A stretch of 64,000 bases of DNA from Atrina japonica. Its lineage: Eukaryota; Mollusca; Bivalvia; Pterioida; Pinnidae. Positions 12,201 through 24,162 of the stretch are shown here, piece by piece. Numbering within the stretch: position 1 is the first letter of the stretch; each line of letters begins with the position of its first letter. The notes under the pieces are model-generated. The model saw nothing but the letters and a program-made list of their open reading frames with translations, searched no databases and was not told the origin of the DNA. The stretch is from assembly GCA_030159075.1 (NCBI GenBank), contig BROG01000457.1, positions 372,001 through 436,000 on the forward strand, in the 5' to 3' direction. Position numbers and translations under genes: made by a program.

Positions 12201-12999
12201 TGAACCCGATGAAAATACCTTTTTTAAGTTTTCAAAAAAATAAAATGGATGCCATTACTTTTTATCATTGTAATTAGAATATTCTCCTAGAAAGTATTGA
12301 AAAGCAATTTGACTTTCTATGCTATGTATATGTCCTTGTTTCTTCGACTCTACATACCAAATAACTGGTGGCCATCATAATTGGGTATAATTTGTTATTT
12401 TCGCTATATCGGAGTTGACATAAAAACGCGAAAAATAACAATAGCAAATTATCCAATAAGAGTTCATTATGTTAGCTTTTTCCCAGGTCTTTTGGTGTTA
12501 TTGCAAGTAGAGAACATATTAAAACGCTAATGAAAATAATTCATTTTTTATGAATTAATCCGGAACCACTGCGTCGTCTGTGTTAATCTGATATTTTCAT
12601 ATCAACAACTATGTTTATCTCTGGACACCTGATCGTAATAATGTGGAGACTGTTGTTATATCCAAACTGTCGTATTCTAATGGACTTGGGAGTTTCGAAA
12701 TACCCATTGGTAATTCATTATTATACTTGTCACCCCTTTATAATAAAACTTAAACTCGTTAAGTTTATAGATATGCATATACAAAATGCATTTGTCAAAT
12801 TCACAAAAACCGTATATATCCACTATTAGTGATATTGAAGAGAAATTTCCCTCTTGCTCTTCAAAACACATTTTACCTGTCTTGTGCCATGACAGATCCA
12901 CTGGATGTGGACTAAGTCTAATTCTCAGGACCTTATCCAAGTGTTTTGACAAATATTTATATTCATTAACATGCAAAATAATTGTACTAGTTATATTCT
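9266..12999. other. unassigned sequence
   Basis: No supported gene. Local imperfect hairpins occur (10240-10350 and 12384-12459). A minus-strand frame at 12830-12976 looks slightly protein-like but has no recognisable domain. Confidence 0.4.
12384..12459. repeat. imperfect inverted repeat
   Basis: The arm GGGTATAATTTGTTATTTTCGC faces GCGAAAAATAACAATAGCAAATTATCC across about 20 bp. This could be a small foldback element or a fragment of one. Confidence 0.5.
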
Positions 13000-13011
13000 A
13001 ATAATCACTGA

Positions 13012-13262
13012 CAGGCGCCTCCGTGACCGAGTGGTTAGAGTATTGCGCTTTAAATCACACGGCCTCTCACCTCTGGTTCGAATCTCGCTAGGGTCATTTC
13101 GAATTAAGTGGGAAAGTTTGCCAGTTTTCTTGCGGAAAGTCGGTGGTCTTTACCCGGGTAACCGGGGTTTCTCCTCCACCAATAAAAAACTGGACGCCAT
13201 CATATGACTGAAAAACTGTTGAGTATGGCGTAAAACAAAAAATCAAGTCAAATCAAACTAAA
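13012..13262 (+). mobile_element. SINE-B copy with 12-bp target-site duplication
   Basis: The tRNA-like head has the A-box region GTGACCGAGTGGTTAGAG and the B box GGTTCGAATCTCGCT. The body follows with GGGTAACCGGGGTTTCTCC, GACGCCATCATATGACTG and an AATCAAGTCAAATCAAA tail. The element is flanked by identical AATAATCACTGA at 13000-13011 and 13263-13274, the hallmark of LINE-mediated retroposition. It is the best-preserved SINE-B in the window. It is non-autonomous; the partner LINE is not present here. Confidence 0.93.
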
Positions 13263-13509
13263 AATAATCACTGATTGCTGTAATGGGAGCATTTAAAATA
13301 TTAATTTCTTCAAAAACATTATCAAGAACTATGAAAATATCAGAGTATAAGATGAAGTGGTTACTCAAAAAAAAAAACCAAATCATACTATACACATCGC
13401 AGTGTATCAACAGCACGTGTCCAGTACATGATAATTATATTGATGATTATCTATACTAGGCTTTATCTTAATGCAGACGCTGACGGAAACCGACTATCAA
13501 ACTTGACTT

Positions 13510-13632
13510 TGGTTTCAAATCTTAAATTTCCAGAGGTCTGTGTTTGTTTTGTATTCACCAAATTTGTATATTTTATCCTGGACACCGACACGTTGAAGAT
13601 TAATACTTTGGTAAGATTTCTATATTTTATTT
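13510..13632 (+). mobile_element. rep-P 3' fragment
   Basis: Contains TTTCCAGAGGTCTGTGTTTG, ATTCACCAAATTTGTATATT, ATCCTGGACACC and TTAATACTTTGGTA in the rep-P order. The central block is lost. Confidence 0.65.
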
Positions 13633-13639
13633 AAAATAC

Positions 13640-15090
13640 TCATTTTTCTCTGTAAAATTGTAATGATTTTAGAAGGTTTCTGTCGGATGGAATCTTGGTG
13701 TGATTCACCGTTTTGATTTGTTTGTGTTCGAACTTGTAACGAACGATAATTTTATCGGAAATCTGAGAGGGGATCTGGATGAAAAATACGAGATTTTTTG
13801 CAAGCATGTGAGGCACGATGTTTTGTAACATATGATAATTGTCTACCAATCACTGACTTTGTTTTAGGTATAAGATATGATAAAAAAGTAAATATTCCCT
13901 CATTGCTTGGACAAAGCGCTTTGTCATCCAAATGATGGATATGCTAGGCCTGTTGAGAATATATATATATATATAAAATCATTTATGCAACTAGGACAAC
14001 GGGTCCAGCTTCTCAATCGATTTAGCGAATATAGTATGATAACTTATTAGTTCCCCAGAGTTATTAAAACGATGTATCTGTGCGTAGAGAAATGACGTAT
14101 GTTGATTGTATTTTACAGGGTGGGCTATGTTTACTCCTGTGTAAATGTCGTGGCATACTACATTCTAAATTGAGAAATAAAGAGTAACTGATAAAGTGTT
14201 GACAATCGAGTCTCAAAAGAATACACAGACGATAAAATATGAGACAATTGTCATTAGACAATATCTACATGTACTAAGTGTTTTGGCCGAGGTAAGATAA
14301 CTTGGAAAAACTCTTGATGTGTATGGCATGGTTTACTTATATTCATATTGTCATTCGTGTGCGAGTGTGTGTTCGTTCACTTTACATCTACGATTTTTCC
14401 TCGAGTCTAGAAGTAGTCCGAACACAGTTCTAAACAAAAACTTATATTTACATAATTTACAATTTCTGGAAGCAATGCAATATTTCATTTTTAGCTGCCA
14501 TACATTATCTCAGAATTGTAATCAAAGCTACCACAATTGTTTCTTTTTACTAATACGACATGCTTGAATTACAAAAAACAATACCGACATAATATCCACC
14601 ATCTTACTTATCCTTGAAGTCTATGAGTACGAAGATTTTGACATTTGATGTAAATGTCTCCACAATACTTGAGTGTCAATTTTGTTCATAATGATAAATC
14701 TAGAGATAGCAATGACTATGGGCATATAATAAACTCACTGCACGCCTAATTGTAAGATTTTTTGTATTCTTTTGTCTACATTTATGAATTATTTTCATCC
14801 AAACGCGACTTTACTTTCAAGAACCGTTCACATTTTTTATGTTTTATAGCCAAATTGGTTAATAGATTCTGGAATCGGATTTCGCAGTTTTAATAATAAT
14901 TTACACATTCGTTCTTTTGATGCTGATGAGAAAAATTACGTCCCCTAACTATGATACGGTGTTTTGTACGATTTAAACTCTCAATTTTGGGATACTATCC
15001 AAAGTGCGTATTTTGTTATCTATACATCAAATGGGTCTATAAAATCGAATAAGGAAGTAAAGTAAAGACATTGTATAAAATATTTTGATT
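13640..15090. other. unassigned AT-rich sequence
   Basis: Nothing is recognised apart from a short TA run at 13958-13976. Confidence 0.45.
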
Positions 15091-15107
15091 ATTGAACAAA
15101 CACATAC

Positions 15108-15488
15108 CTTTGGGAATCATCATCGTCACCATTCTCCTCCTCCTCCTCCTCCTTATCATCATCATCACCATTCTCCTCCTCCTCCTCCTCCTCATCATCA
15201 TCATCATCAGCAGCAGCAACAACTGCAAAAACAATAACACACTTGCAGTGGTCAAGTGTAGTAGTATCACGTTCGACTAACAAACAGAAGGTTTCCAGTT
15301 TAATCCCTAGTACCGGATCATTTATACAACTGGTGATTTCTTTCAACAAGGGCTCGGTATAATTAATGATGGTCACGGGTGTTCCGGATGATACATAGAT
15401 TCGAACTTCAGTGTAACGGCAGCCGTGAAATATAAAAAACACATACTGCATTGGCATCAGTCTATAGCATGTGTCACAAATTTCGTTA
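15108..15488 (-). CDS. candidate coding exon with acidic tail (unidentified)
   Basis: The minus strand has an open frame whose non-repetitive part (about 15230-15488) encodes mixed, cysteine-containing sequence, for example GCRYTEVRIYVSS and LKEITSCINDPVLG, with an N-glycosylation sequon NYT. An acidic block of D and E runs twice interrupted by NG (about 15115-15215) follows, and then CCCAAAG^GTATGTG, a strong 5' splice site that would end the exon at 15108. The frame is bounded upstream by a TGA at 15491-15493. A weak acceptor AG at 15489-15490 or a start at ATG 15457 are both possible. The acidic block is made of GAT and GAG trinucleotides, so its length is probably polymorphic. No family is recognised. 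A chance frame extended by a microsatellite remains possible. Confidence 0.35.
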
Positions 15489-15494
15489 CTTCAT

Positions 15495-15684
15495 CTAAAA
15501 CGACATCACTACCGCTACTACTACTAGAACTACTACTACTACTACTACTGCAGTTCTGCTACTACTATTACCACTACCAATATTTCTTCTACAACTACTA
15601 CTACTACAGCTACTACTACTACTACTACTACAACAACAACAACTACTACTACTTCTACTGCTACTACTACTACTACTACTACAG

Positions 15685-15732
<48 letters not shown>

Positions 15733-15911
15733 TTACTGCAGCTGCTGCTGCTACAGCTACTACTTCTATTACAACTACTACTATTACTACTGCTACTACT
15801 ACGACTACTACTACTACTACTACTACTATTACTGCAGCTACTGCTGCTACTACTACTACCACTACCAATATTTCTTCTACTACAACAACAACAACAACTA
15901 CTACTACTACT

Positions 15912-15958
<47 letters not shown>

Positions 15959-16035
15959 AACTACTACTACTACATCTATCACTGCTATTACTACTACTAC
16001 TACTACTACCACAACTACTACTACTACCAACAACA
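15495..16035. repeat. very long ACT/AGT trinucleotide tract
   Basis: About 540 bp of imperfect (ACT)n with ACA, GCT and ACC variants. It contains a repeated sub-block ACTACCAATATTTCTTCTAC at about 15571 and 15862, so part of the tract was duplicated as a unit. Open frames on both strands (poly-Tyr, poly-Ser, poly-Val) are artefacts of the trinucleotide period. Confidence 0.95.
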
Positions 16036-16247
16036 ACACCAACTATAACAAAAGCAACAACAACAACAATGATAACAAGTAGCAATATTATTGCTAATGG
16101 ATGTAGTGGTAAATCATGGAAGAGATTAAAAGCATTCATAATATCAAATGTACAATGAATTGTTTCTCGCTTGAAGATCAATTCCTTGACATTATTGCAT
16201 GTCTGCTTTTGCCAAAGTTTTCAGCCTACGTAAATTGAACGCTCGTC

Positions 16248-16460
16248 GGGGCTCTTTAGCCGAATAATTAGTACACGGCACTGAAATCACAAAGTTTCTC
16301 AAGTTTGGTGAGTGTGGAATCGAGTCCGAGTCCCATAAGAACATTAGTTGATTATGTAAGGACGTTTACCAATTAAAATGTGGCCGCCATCATATAATTG
16401 AAAAACAAAAATTGTTTTGTGTATTGGAAACACCATTGAACAAACAAAACGTCTATTTCG
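16248..16460 (+). mobile_element. SINE-B copy, decayed
   Basis: A degraded head (TTAGCCGAATAATTAGTACACGGCACTG; GAATCGAGTCCGAGTCCC) is followed by GTGGCCGCCATCATATAATTGAAAAAC and a tail AACACCATTGAACAAACAAA. It matches SINE-B in block order with large deletions. Confidence 0.6.
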
Positions 16461-16469
16461 TCCTCTTGT

Positions 16470-17130
16470 GTGAATTTTAGGTTTCAAGAGACAAGTAAAA
16501 TCAGAAAAACAAGTTTAGGAAATGAATGTTTTGTGTCTTCAAAATTTCTTTTAGGTCTTTAAAGTAAATTTATCATGCAGTAGTTTAAGTCATTATATGT
16601 GTTTTTCATCTGTTGATGACCAAGATAGTTTAAAAATGTATTTGCCTTATATACCAATGGGACCTTGTTTAATTATTGATTAAATACCAATGCATCTTAA
16701 TGATACTAGCGTAACACACGTTAATGTTTTACTATATAATAAATAAGCAAGAACATTGGCGTGTTGTCGTGAATTGGAATTCTTGAACCATTATACATGT
16801 CCTGCGTTGATATTATAGGAGACTGCTGCATTTAAGTGAATTTTTATTTTACATCTCGTGAAATCTTTATGTTTAAGTACATTGTAAGATTACGCTTTGG
16901 TCGGTAATTTAATTTTCAAACTTGTCGGTCATTTGTTTCAAGTTTTACCTTCTTGAGATCAAACACTTGGGCCGTATTATTTTGTTCTTTATTTTTTGTC
17001 TATTTGCCTGTTAATATTTGTTTGATTATCTTTTTTAACAATTTTGTTGTCATTAAATAGCCTTGATGTCTTTCCTAAAATTTTAATTTTATTTAAACTA
17101 CTAACCGATAAAGTGTATTGGAAAACGCGC
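16470..17130. other. unassigned AT-rich sequence
   Basis: No feature recognised. Confidence 0.5.
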
Positions 17131-17134
17131 TCGA

Positions 17135-17460
17135 TGTCAACGTTCGGCATATAGTATGGTCGGTTTAATTGCCTTGCATGCAATTACTATGTTTCACTAA
17201 ATGAATTGTTGAGTTACCTGTTCCCTAGCGGTTGTTTAGTAGTCAGCACCAATTTTGACGAGGTTCTATTCCTTTATTTTGAATTTGAGAACTCCAGGTG
17301 TATGACCTATCAACAGGAGATGCTTACTCCTTCATGACACCTGAGTACAACTCTGTATTTCCAGAGGGTCGTGATTGTCCAGTGATCACCAGATTTGTAT
17401 ATTGTCTCCTAAACATCCTAAAGGGTAATACTTCAGAAACGTTCTCTAACGCAATATACA
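17135..17460 (+). mobile_element. rep-P copy, nearly full length, diverged
   Basis: Blocks in order: GATGTCAACGTTCGGCA, GCAATTACTATGTTTCACTAAATGAATTGTTGAGTTACCTGTTC, GACGAGGTTCTATTCC, GGAGATGCTTACTCC, ATTTCCAGAGGGTCGTGATTGTCC, CACCAGATTTGTATATTGTC and GGGTAATACTTCAG. The 78-codon frame across it is incidental to a non-coding element. Confidence 0.75.
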
Positions 17461-17561
17461 GGCCACGAAAAGATAATCCGCAAATAACTTCTAACCTGGT
17501 AACGGATATTTTAATGATATTGACAGTCAGTTAATCCAGATAAAATAATATGAGAAAAAAT

Positions 17562-17703
17562 AATCATCCATTATAAACTCGTGTGGGATAGTGGCATACC
17601 ACATCGGGACTAAGATATTCTAGGACTAGGCCTCATCCTAGACTGGGGATCTTATCCACTCAGTGAAATTTCACTATCCCACACTCATAAAAATGAATGA
17701 TAG
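17562..17703. mobile_element. small foldback (MITE-like) element
   Basis: The left arm ATCATCCATTATAAACTCGTGTGGGATAGTG pairs with the right arm CACTATCCCACACTCATAAAAATGAATGAT; the last 14 bp at the inner end are almost perfect. The 80-bp centre holds a second, smaller palindrome, CTAGGACTAGGCCTCATCCTAG. No transposase is encoded. Superfamily is not assignable from one copy. Confidence 0.65.
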
Positions 17704-18686
<983 letters not shown>

Positions 18687-19249
18687 GTGAGAGATGGTCC
18701 TTGTGTTCCCTTAATGGTAACGCGGACGAGACGAGGATGAGAGAGAGAGAGAGAGAGACGTAGGAGATGACGAGAGGAGAGGAGAGAGAGAGAGAGCATT
18801 TTGTAATTTTTATTCAGATGTCAATGTCTGTCCTAAGTTTTCATAACCACTTTTCGGATCACTGATTTAAAAATTGTGTTAATTTGTATTCCATTTTGTA
18901 CACAAGAATGACTTTAAGATTGATTATTCGGAGTCGGGGTGAATTATACCATAATCAGTTTGTTTATCATTCTTTGTATATGGTCAGCGCCTCCAGAAGT
19001 ATCATAATACAATACCGTGAAATTTGTCTCTAAACCAATTCTACGCTTTGTGTTTTGAATTCACTGGTTAGTGAGCTTATTTCCATCGCTTGGTATATAC
19101 AGCATTGATTCCAGTCTTACAATTAATTAGATATGACTGCAATGGATTCTATGAAATTACAAGTCCTATATTACGTGTTATGTTCATGTCAGTCTCATTT
19201 ATATTATGTTGTTTGTTACAGAAATGTACATCCTACGTACTACGTAGTT

Positions 19250-19250
19250 T

Positions 19251-19301
<51 letters not shown>

Positions 19302-19313
19302 AATAATACTAAT
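19250..19313. repeat. AAT trinucleotide tract
   Basis: (AAT)n of about 60 bp, directly followed by TCTCTGGG...CACAGAGA, a short hairpin-forming sequence. Confidence 0.93.
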
Positions 19314-19626
19314 AGTCTCTGGGCTTTCGGAAAATCCACAGAGATTCACTCTAGTTTCAGTAATTATGGAGGGAGAGAGGACTCAAAAGTGGTTGTGAAA
19401 AAAATGAAAATGGGGAGATAGCTCAAATAATAAAAGGGATTTTGAAAAAATGAGAAAAAGGGGTCCAGACCTTTTAAAGATTCATAACCCCTAAAAATTT
19501 AAGCGAAATCGGTCGTGACGTTTTCAGCTAGGGATAGTAAACATTTCACGATAAGAAAAATAAATAATGATACAATAATAATGGGATCATCCAACTTTAG
19601 GTCGGATGGCCCTAATAATTATAATT

Positions 19627-19627
19627 G

Positions 19628-19659
<32 letters not shown>

Positions 19660-19660
19660 T
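19627..19660. repeat. GAT trinucleotide tract
   Basis: (GAT)n of about 33 bp giving a poly-Asp frame. It is a simple repeat. Confidence 0.93.
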
Positions 19661-19749
19661 TGGTTTTGATGATGTTGATATAAACGTCATTGATGAAATA
19701 CCATGTTTTATTCCTTTGTTCACTTTACCTCTAAAAATATTCTAATCAC

Positions 19750-20980
19750 AATTTTAGAATCAGATGGCATATGAATTATAGTACATGTACTCTGTTGGAT
19801 TTCATGATCAAACTTAAATCTTAAGAATTATTTATCCCCGTTTAAATATCATAGCAAAAATCATGACATGCTTAGACTTTCCACACTGCAATTGGTCCAA
19901 TGAAATCATGAATTTGAACTTTATTTTGAACATCGGAACTGTCTATTTAAATGATCAATGTTGTCCATATAGATTTTGTGAATGAATTTATCATTTTTAA
20001 ATGTAAGGATAAACGGCATACTCTCGAATCACACTAAGGTAAAATTACAGATAATGATTATTATGCGTGTCTTCTTTATTACACATTAGATATAGCCAGT
20101 CTTTGATATAATAACTGTCTTGAGAGCATATCGAAGAGAGGTTTGTACATTCACTGCCATCCAAGTCTGTTTAATTATGTATAACAAAAGAGGTATAAAA
20201 ACGATAAAAAGCACATCAAAAAATAAAAACATTAAACATTTATGCAATATATGTCCTCAATTTTCTTCATCGATATGATATAAATGTTCTGACATCAATA
20301 CACGCTCATAGGCATTTTCTGTATGGAATATCAATAAAAAAATGTAATTGGAAGATACACATCATTCAATGAATAATTAAATATATACAGCATGGAGATT
20401 AGTTGTAATATTTGAATTTCTTTCATAAGACTTAATTTTCAATAGAACGAGCAATATCCGGATTGATTTACTATAATCGCATTCATTACAGTTCTACAGA
20501 TAGATTCGAACCATGTGTTTCGGTCTGGTCACACATACAGACACACATAGTAATAGGCATACGTATACCAAAAGCAATTAGACAATGGAAATGTGTATCT
20601 CCTGCACGAAAGAGTTCCAAAATAATGTCATTCGAATATTTTGTATTATAATATTGCAAATACACTGATCTAATACGCTGTTCGATTCTTAGATCAGTTT
20701 GTTTACTTGAGTGTTCAAGTTGCTTGTTTGGTATCTCTGGTCTGAATTTTATCTGAAATATAATAAGAAAAAGTACTTCATTCAGTCTGAAATAGAGCGC
20801 TTAATTCACAAAAATAATAGCATCGAATTATCACAATGAACTTATCATAAAACAAAATGAAATCAGTATACGTGAAATTCGTTATGTTTTTTTTCCTTAA
20901 TATTACATATTTTTATATCTATTTTTGTTGTTCTGTTTTGTTTTGTTTGTGTTCTCATTGGCTAATGAGAAAAACAACAT
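19750..20980. other. unassigned AT-rich sequence
   Basis: No feature recognised. Confidence 0.5.
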
Positions 20981-20984
20981 TTAA

Positions 20985-21165
20985 TCGCGCCAAAATCACG
21001 TAAATGATTTTAATACTTTTAAAACTATATTAACTAATTTTTTGGCAATTTAGCGTTGTTTAATATCGCTTTTAATATGAGTTAATTAGAATAAGTCGGT
21101 TCAGTTGGTGGAAAACAAGGTTTAAATGAGAAAAACTAGGTTTAATTCATTAATATGGATTTGAC
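20985..21165. repeat. rep-Z cluster, decayed
   Basis: GCGCCAAAATCACGTAAATG at the left and GGTTTAAATGAGAAAAACTAGGTTTAATTCATTAATATGG at the right are the typical boundary and module motifs. The middle is degraded. Confidence 0.6.
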
Positions 21166-21539
21166 GTACCAACATGACATGCTCATAAAACCGTTTGCAG
21201 TTTTACAGCATATATTTTACAGTGAATATTTAGAAACATTACGGTACGTAAATGAAAACGATTGTTCAGAGTCTACAAAACGTTTGCTGGAATGAAAATT
21301 GAATCCAAGTAATACGCAACATGTTTTCTTTATTAGTTTTAGTCTTCAAAACACTTTGATTCAGCCATCACACGTTGATGAATAATTTAAGCACCCTTGA
21401 AATTCTAATTACTTTTTTGGCTATCAGTACCGATTTGCTTTTTCATAATATTGAAAAAGGTTGAAAAAGGTTATAAGGGCCGGACAGTAGCTGGGTTATC
21501 CTCCTAAAGGTCTTTTTGAACCATTTAGATTTATGTGCA

Positions 21540-21540
<1 letters not shown>

Positions 21541-21625
<85 letters not shown>
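21541..21625. repeat. TA dinucleotide tract
   Basis: About 85 bp of (TA)n with a single CA interruption, forming the inner end of the left arm of the inverted repeat. Confidence 0.95.
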
Positions 21626-21628
<3 letters not shown>

Positions 21629-21654
21629 CATAAAATCCTTAAATCCATTTAATA

Positions 21655-21830
21655 TTATAAACATAATACCAATATTATAAACATAATATCAATGCTCAAG
21701 ACGATCGTTTCTGTCAATTAGACTTCATCATTGATATATATGTGTTTTCTAAAGAGAAAGTGGTATCATACAAGGCCAAATAATAAATCTAAAAGTATAG
21801 CCGAAATCTGTCGAAGAGTAACCATTGTAA
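21655..21830 (-). mobile_element. rep-Q copy, minus strand
   Basis: On the minus strand it reads TTATTTGGCCTTGTATGATACCAC, TTTCTCTTTAGAAAACAC, GAAGTCTAATTGACAGAAACGATCGTCTTGAGCATT and ATTATGTTTATAATATTGG. The terminal ATTATAAACATAATA unit is duplicated (21654-21690). It lies inside the long inverted repeat. Confidence 0.85.
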
Positions 21831-21910
21831 AAAGTTGACTATCTTAGCCTTAGAAAACTTTGGAATTTAACTGGAGTTATCAGTGCCAAATATTATTTTA
21901 GTTTAAGATT

Positions 21911-22008
21911 ATCAATAGTTTGTGAAAATTGCTTAAGAAACCCAGTTTGTCATTATTCCATCAATAGTTTGTGAAAATTGCTTAAGAAACCCAGTTTGTC
22001 ATTATTCC
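21911..22008 (+). repeat. exact 49-bp tandem duplication
   Basis: ATCAATAGTTTGTGAAAATT to CATTATTCC occurs at 21911-21959 and again, identically, at 21960-22008. Identity implies a recent event, or an assembly duplication. Confidence 0.95.
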
Positions 22009-22129
22009 ATATATATATATATATATATTGCACATAAATCTAAATGGTTCAAAAAGACCTTTAGGAGGATAACCCAGCTACTGTCCAGCCCTTATAACCT
22101 TTTTCAACCTTTTTCAATATTATGAAATG

Positions 22130-23740
22130 CATGTAAAGTTTTTCACCCACGACAGCTCATATCGCTTTAAATTTCGGTTTCTACTTGTTGCCATACCAAT
22201 AAAAACATGGATAGACATGATCGTACGGTTCATACATAGACAACACTTTTTTATTTCGATAAGTCGAATTTGATACATGAAGTATTTTGTAAACAAATAC
22301 CAGTGACAAGGCTAAGAAAAAAAAATCTAAATCAATTACCAACAGTAACCATGGATTGTATAATGGAAAATTTCGAGTTATGATATCAAGTTTAATAGAA
22401 TGTCTGAAGATAGTTGTCTATGGCTTTGTATCAACGTAATGGTTTTTCAATTGGTCTTTTGTAATATCTGGCGAGGAACTGAAATTTAAGAAGTAGAGAA
22501 AACCCATTGTAGTTTATTTTTGTATCAGCAGCAGACGGATTTATGTAAGACAAGCATAATGGAAGCATAACGAAGCCAACTATTAGACTAGCTGCAAAGT
22601 AAATAGAACGACACCATTTTTATTGACAGCTAAAGTTTCCTCATTCGTACAAATATGCTTAGAGCATTGAACTCGGTAGTAAATGACAACATTTTTCATA
22701 TAAATACGGGCATAATTTATGTCTTTAGATAAAATGGTATTCGTTGACAATAAACACCCTTATAAGCGCTTCATTAGGTAAATATCTCAGACTATGAACT
22801 TTCAGATAACAATTCACCAGAATGGCCAATGGTTTTCAAGGGCCTTAGCATTTCCGATGATTCCAAAATAGTATTCTTTATTGTAAACACAGGGCAGTGA
22901 TCCCAGTTGATAACACTTTATGATAATAACTTAATGAAAGTTTATTGATAACAATAGAAGGAATTTATCAGCAACAAATACCCTAGCCATTCGCAGTTAC
23001 ATTTAATGTATAACCGAAAGTGACCACTAAATCACTGACATATTTTTTCTCTCTCTAGATACCATAGCTAGGAATATTCTTGATAATGGAATTGGGGCCA
23101 GCCAATAGCCAGCAAATGTTAGTCAAATTTGGTGAAAACGCTACTTTTTAAAAAAAAAAAATGTTATGCTTTAAGTAGAAAAATGAAAAAAATTATTCTA
23201 ATTAACTGAGACTCGACTTTAATAATAAATTTGTTCCAATCGCTAAGATGTTGGAAAGGTGGGACGATGATTAAAGCATTTGAATTATTCACGCTGGAAC
23301 TTTGATCTTTCAGTAGACTTTTTTTTCTCTCAGTCTGAATATTATTTAATTTCATTTGAAAAATTTCAAAATCTGTATTCCTTTCTATAGTCAGTAGATA
23401 AGCTTGTTAACCGTTAGCTTTTAAATATGATAATTAACGAGAGCAGACGACATATGACACATAACATTTTTAAAACTTAAGATTAATTTTACATATCCTA
23501 GGTGATAACAATATAACGATGCTTTTTGTATGAAGACAAAAGTCAAATTCATCATAGTAAATATAAATTCGGTCATTATATTTTCTTACGAAGTGTCAGC
23601 CAATTCATTCATTATACATCCTGATGTAATGTCGGCAATATAAACCGAGTTGTCGAGTTTTTGGAATGCTTAATTAGAACTATTGCGCGACTTTAACGGA
23701 TTGGAAAAAATATATTATAAACGATCAGCAGAGATAGTAT
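22130..23740. other. unassigned AT-rich sequence
   Basis: No gene, RNA or repeat family was recognised over 1.6 kb. Confidence 0.45.
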
Positions 23741-23744
23741 CTAC

Positions 23745-24050
23745 GTTGGTGGAGGACCAGAACTTCAATTTTCAGGTCCCTGGTTCGATCCCAGGTCGTG
23801 CCAGATTTGCAGAGGAGGTGAGATATCATCTGTCCGCATGGCTCTATGCCTAGATAGAGGGTAAATGGTCTACGATTTGCGGTTTGATTAACAACGTTCG
23901 GTTGTACTGGTTAGTGATCCTTAAAAACCCATGGAAAATACGGTCAGCTCAAACAAGGATATAAACACACACACTGTTAACATCTCTCTCCTTGCCTTAA
24001 AGGGGAATTAAGAGGGGGGGGATCAAGTCAAAGCAAGCAAAGCAAAGCGA
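23745..24050 (+). mobile_element. SINE-C, tRNA-derived
   Basis: A tRNA-like head ends in a perfect T-arm-like stem-loop, CCTGGTTCGATCCCAGG (5-bp stem, 7-nt loop) at about 23779-23795. A 200-bp unrelated body follows with a C/T and A-rich tail (TCTCTCCTTGCCTTAAAGGGG, then GATCAAGTCAAAGCAAGCAA). Flanking duplications are not clear. It differs from SINE-A and SINE-B outside the B box. A functional tRNA is unlikely because the acceptor-stem halves do not pair. Confidence 0.7.
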
Positions 24051-24162
24051 TTGATAACCAGAAACAGCACTCAGAAGAAAACACAACAACCGGATAGATT
24101 TCAACAAATTTACAATAATAATAACTAAAAGGTTGACTGTGAAATCATTTATCATTATTTAG

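Larger units (their letters stand above)
21441..22127. repeat. long inverted repeat with TA-ended arms
   Basis: The left arm (21441 to about 21550) and the right arm (about 22015-22127) are reverse complements with one mismatch seen by eye (GGGCCGG against GGGCTGG) over roughly 105 bp. The arms include TCATAATATTGAAAAAGGTT, GGTTATCCTCCTAAAGG and AGATTTATGTGCAATATA. Both arms end inward in TA repeats. The 460-bp interior holds the TA tract, a rep-Q copy and a 49-bp tandem duplication. No terminal target duplication was found. Confidence 0.9.

Noticed and set aside
12830..12976. Minus-strand frame containing HLDKVLRIRLSPHPVDLSWH
   Set aside because: It looks mildly protein-like and ends near a possible donor (ACAGGTAAAA), but no acceptor, domain or neighbouring exon was found and its length is within chance.
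15425..16181. Long open frames of 165-228 codons on both strands (poly-Tyr, poly-Ser, poly-Val)
   Set aside because: They are produced by the ACT/AGT trinucleotide tract, which is stop-free in several frames. The composition has no protein character.
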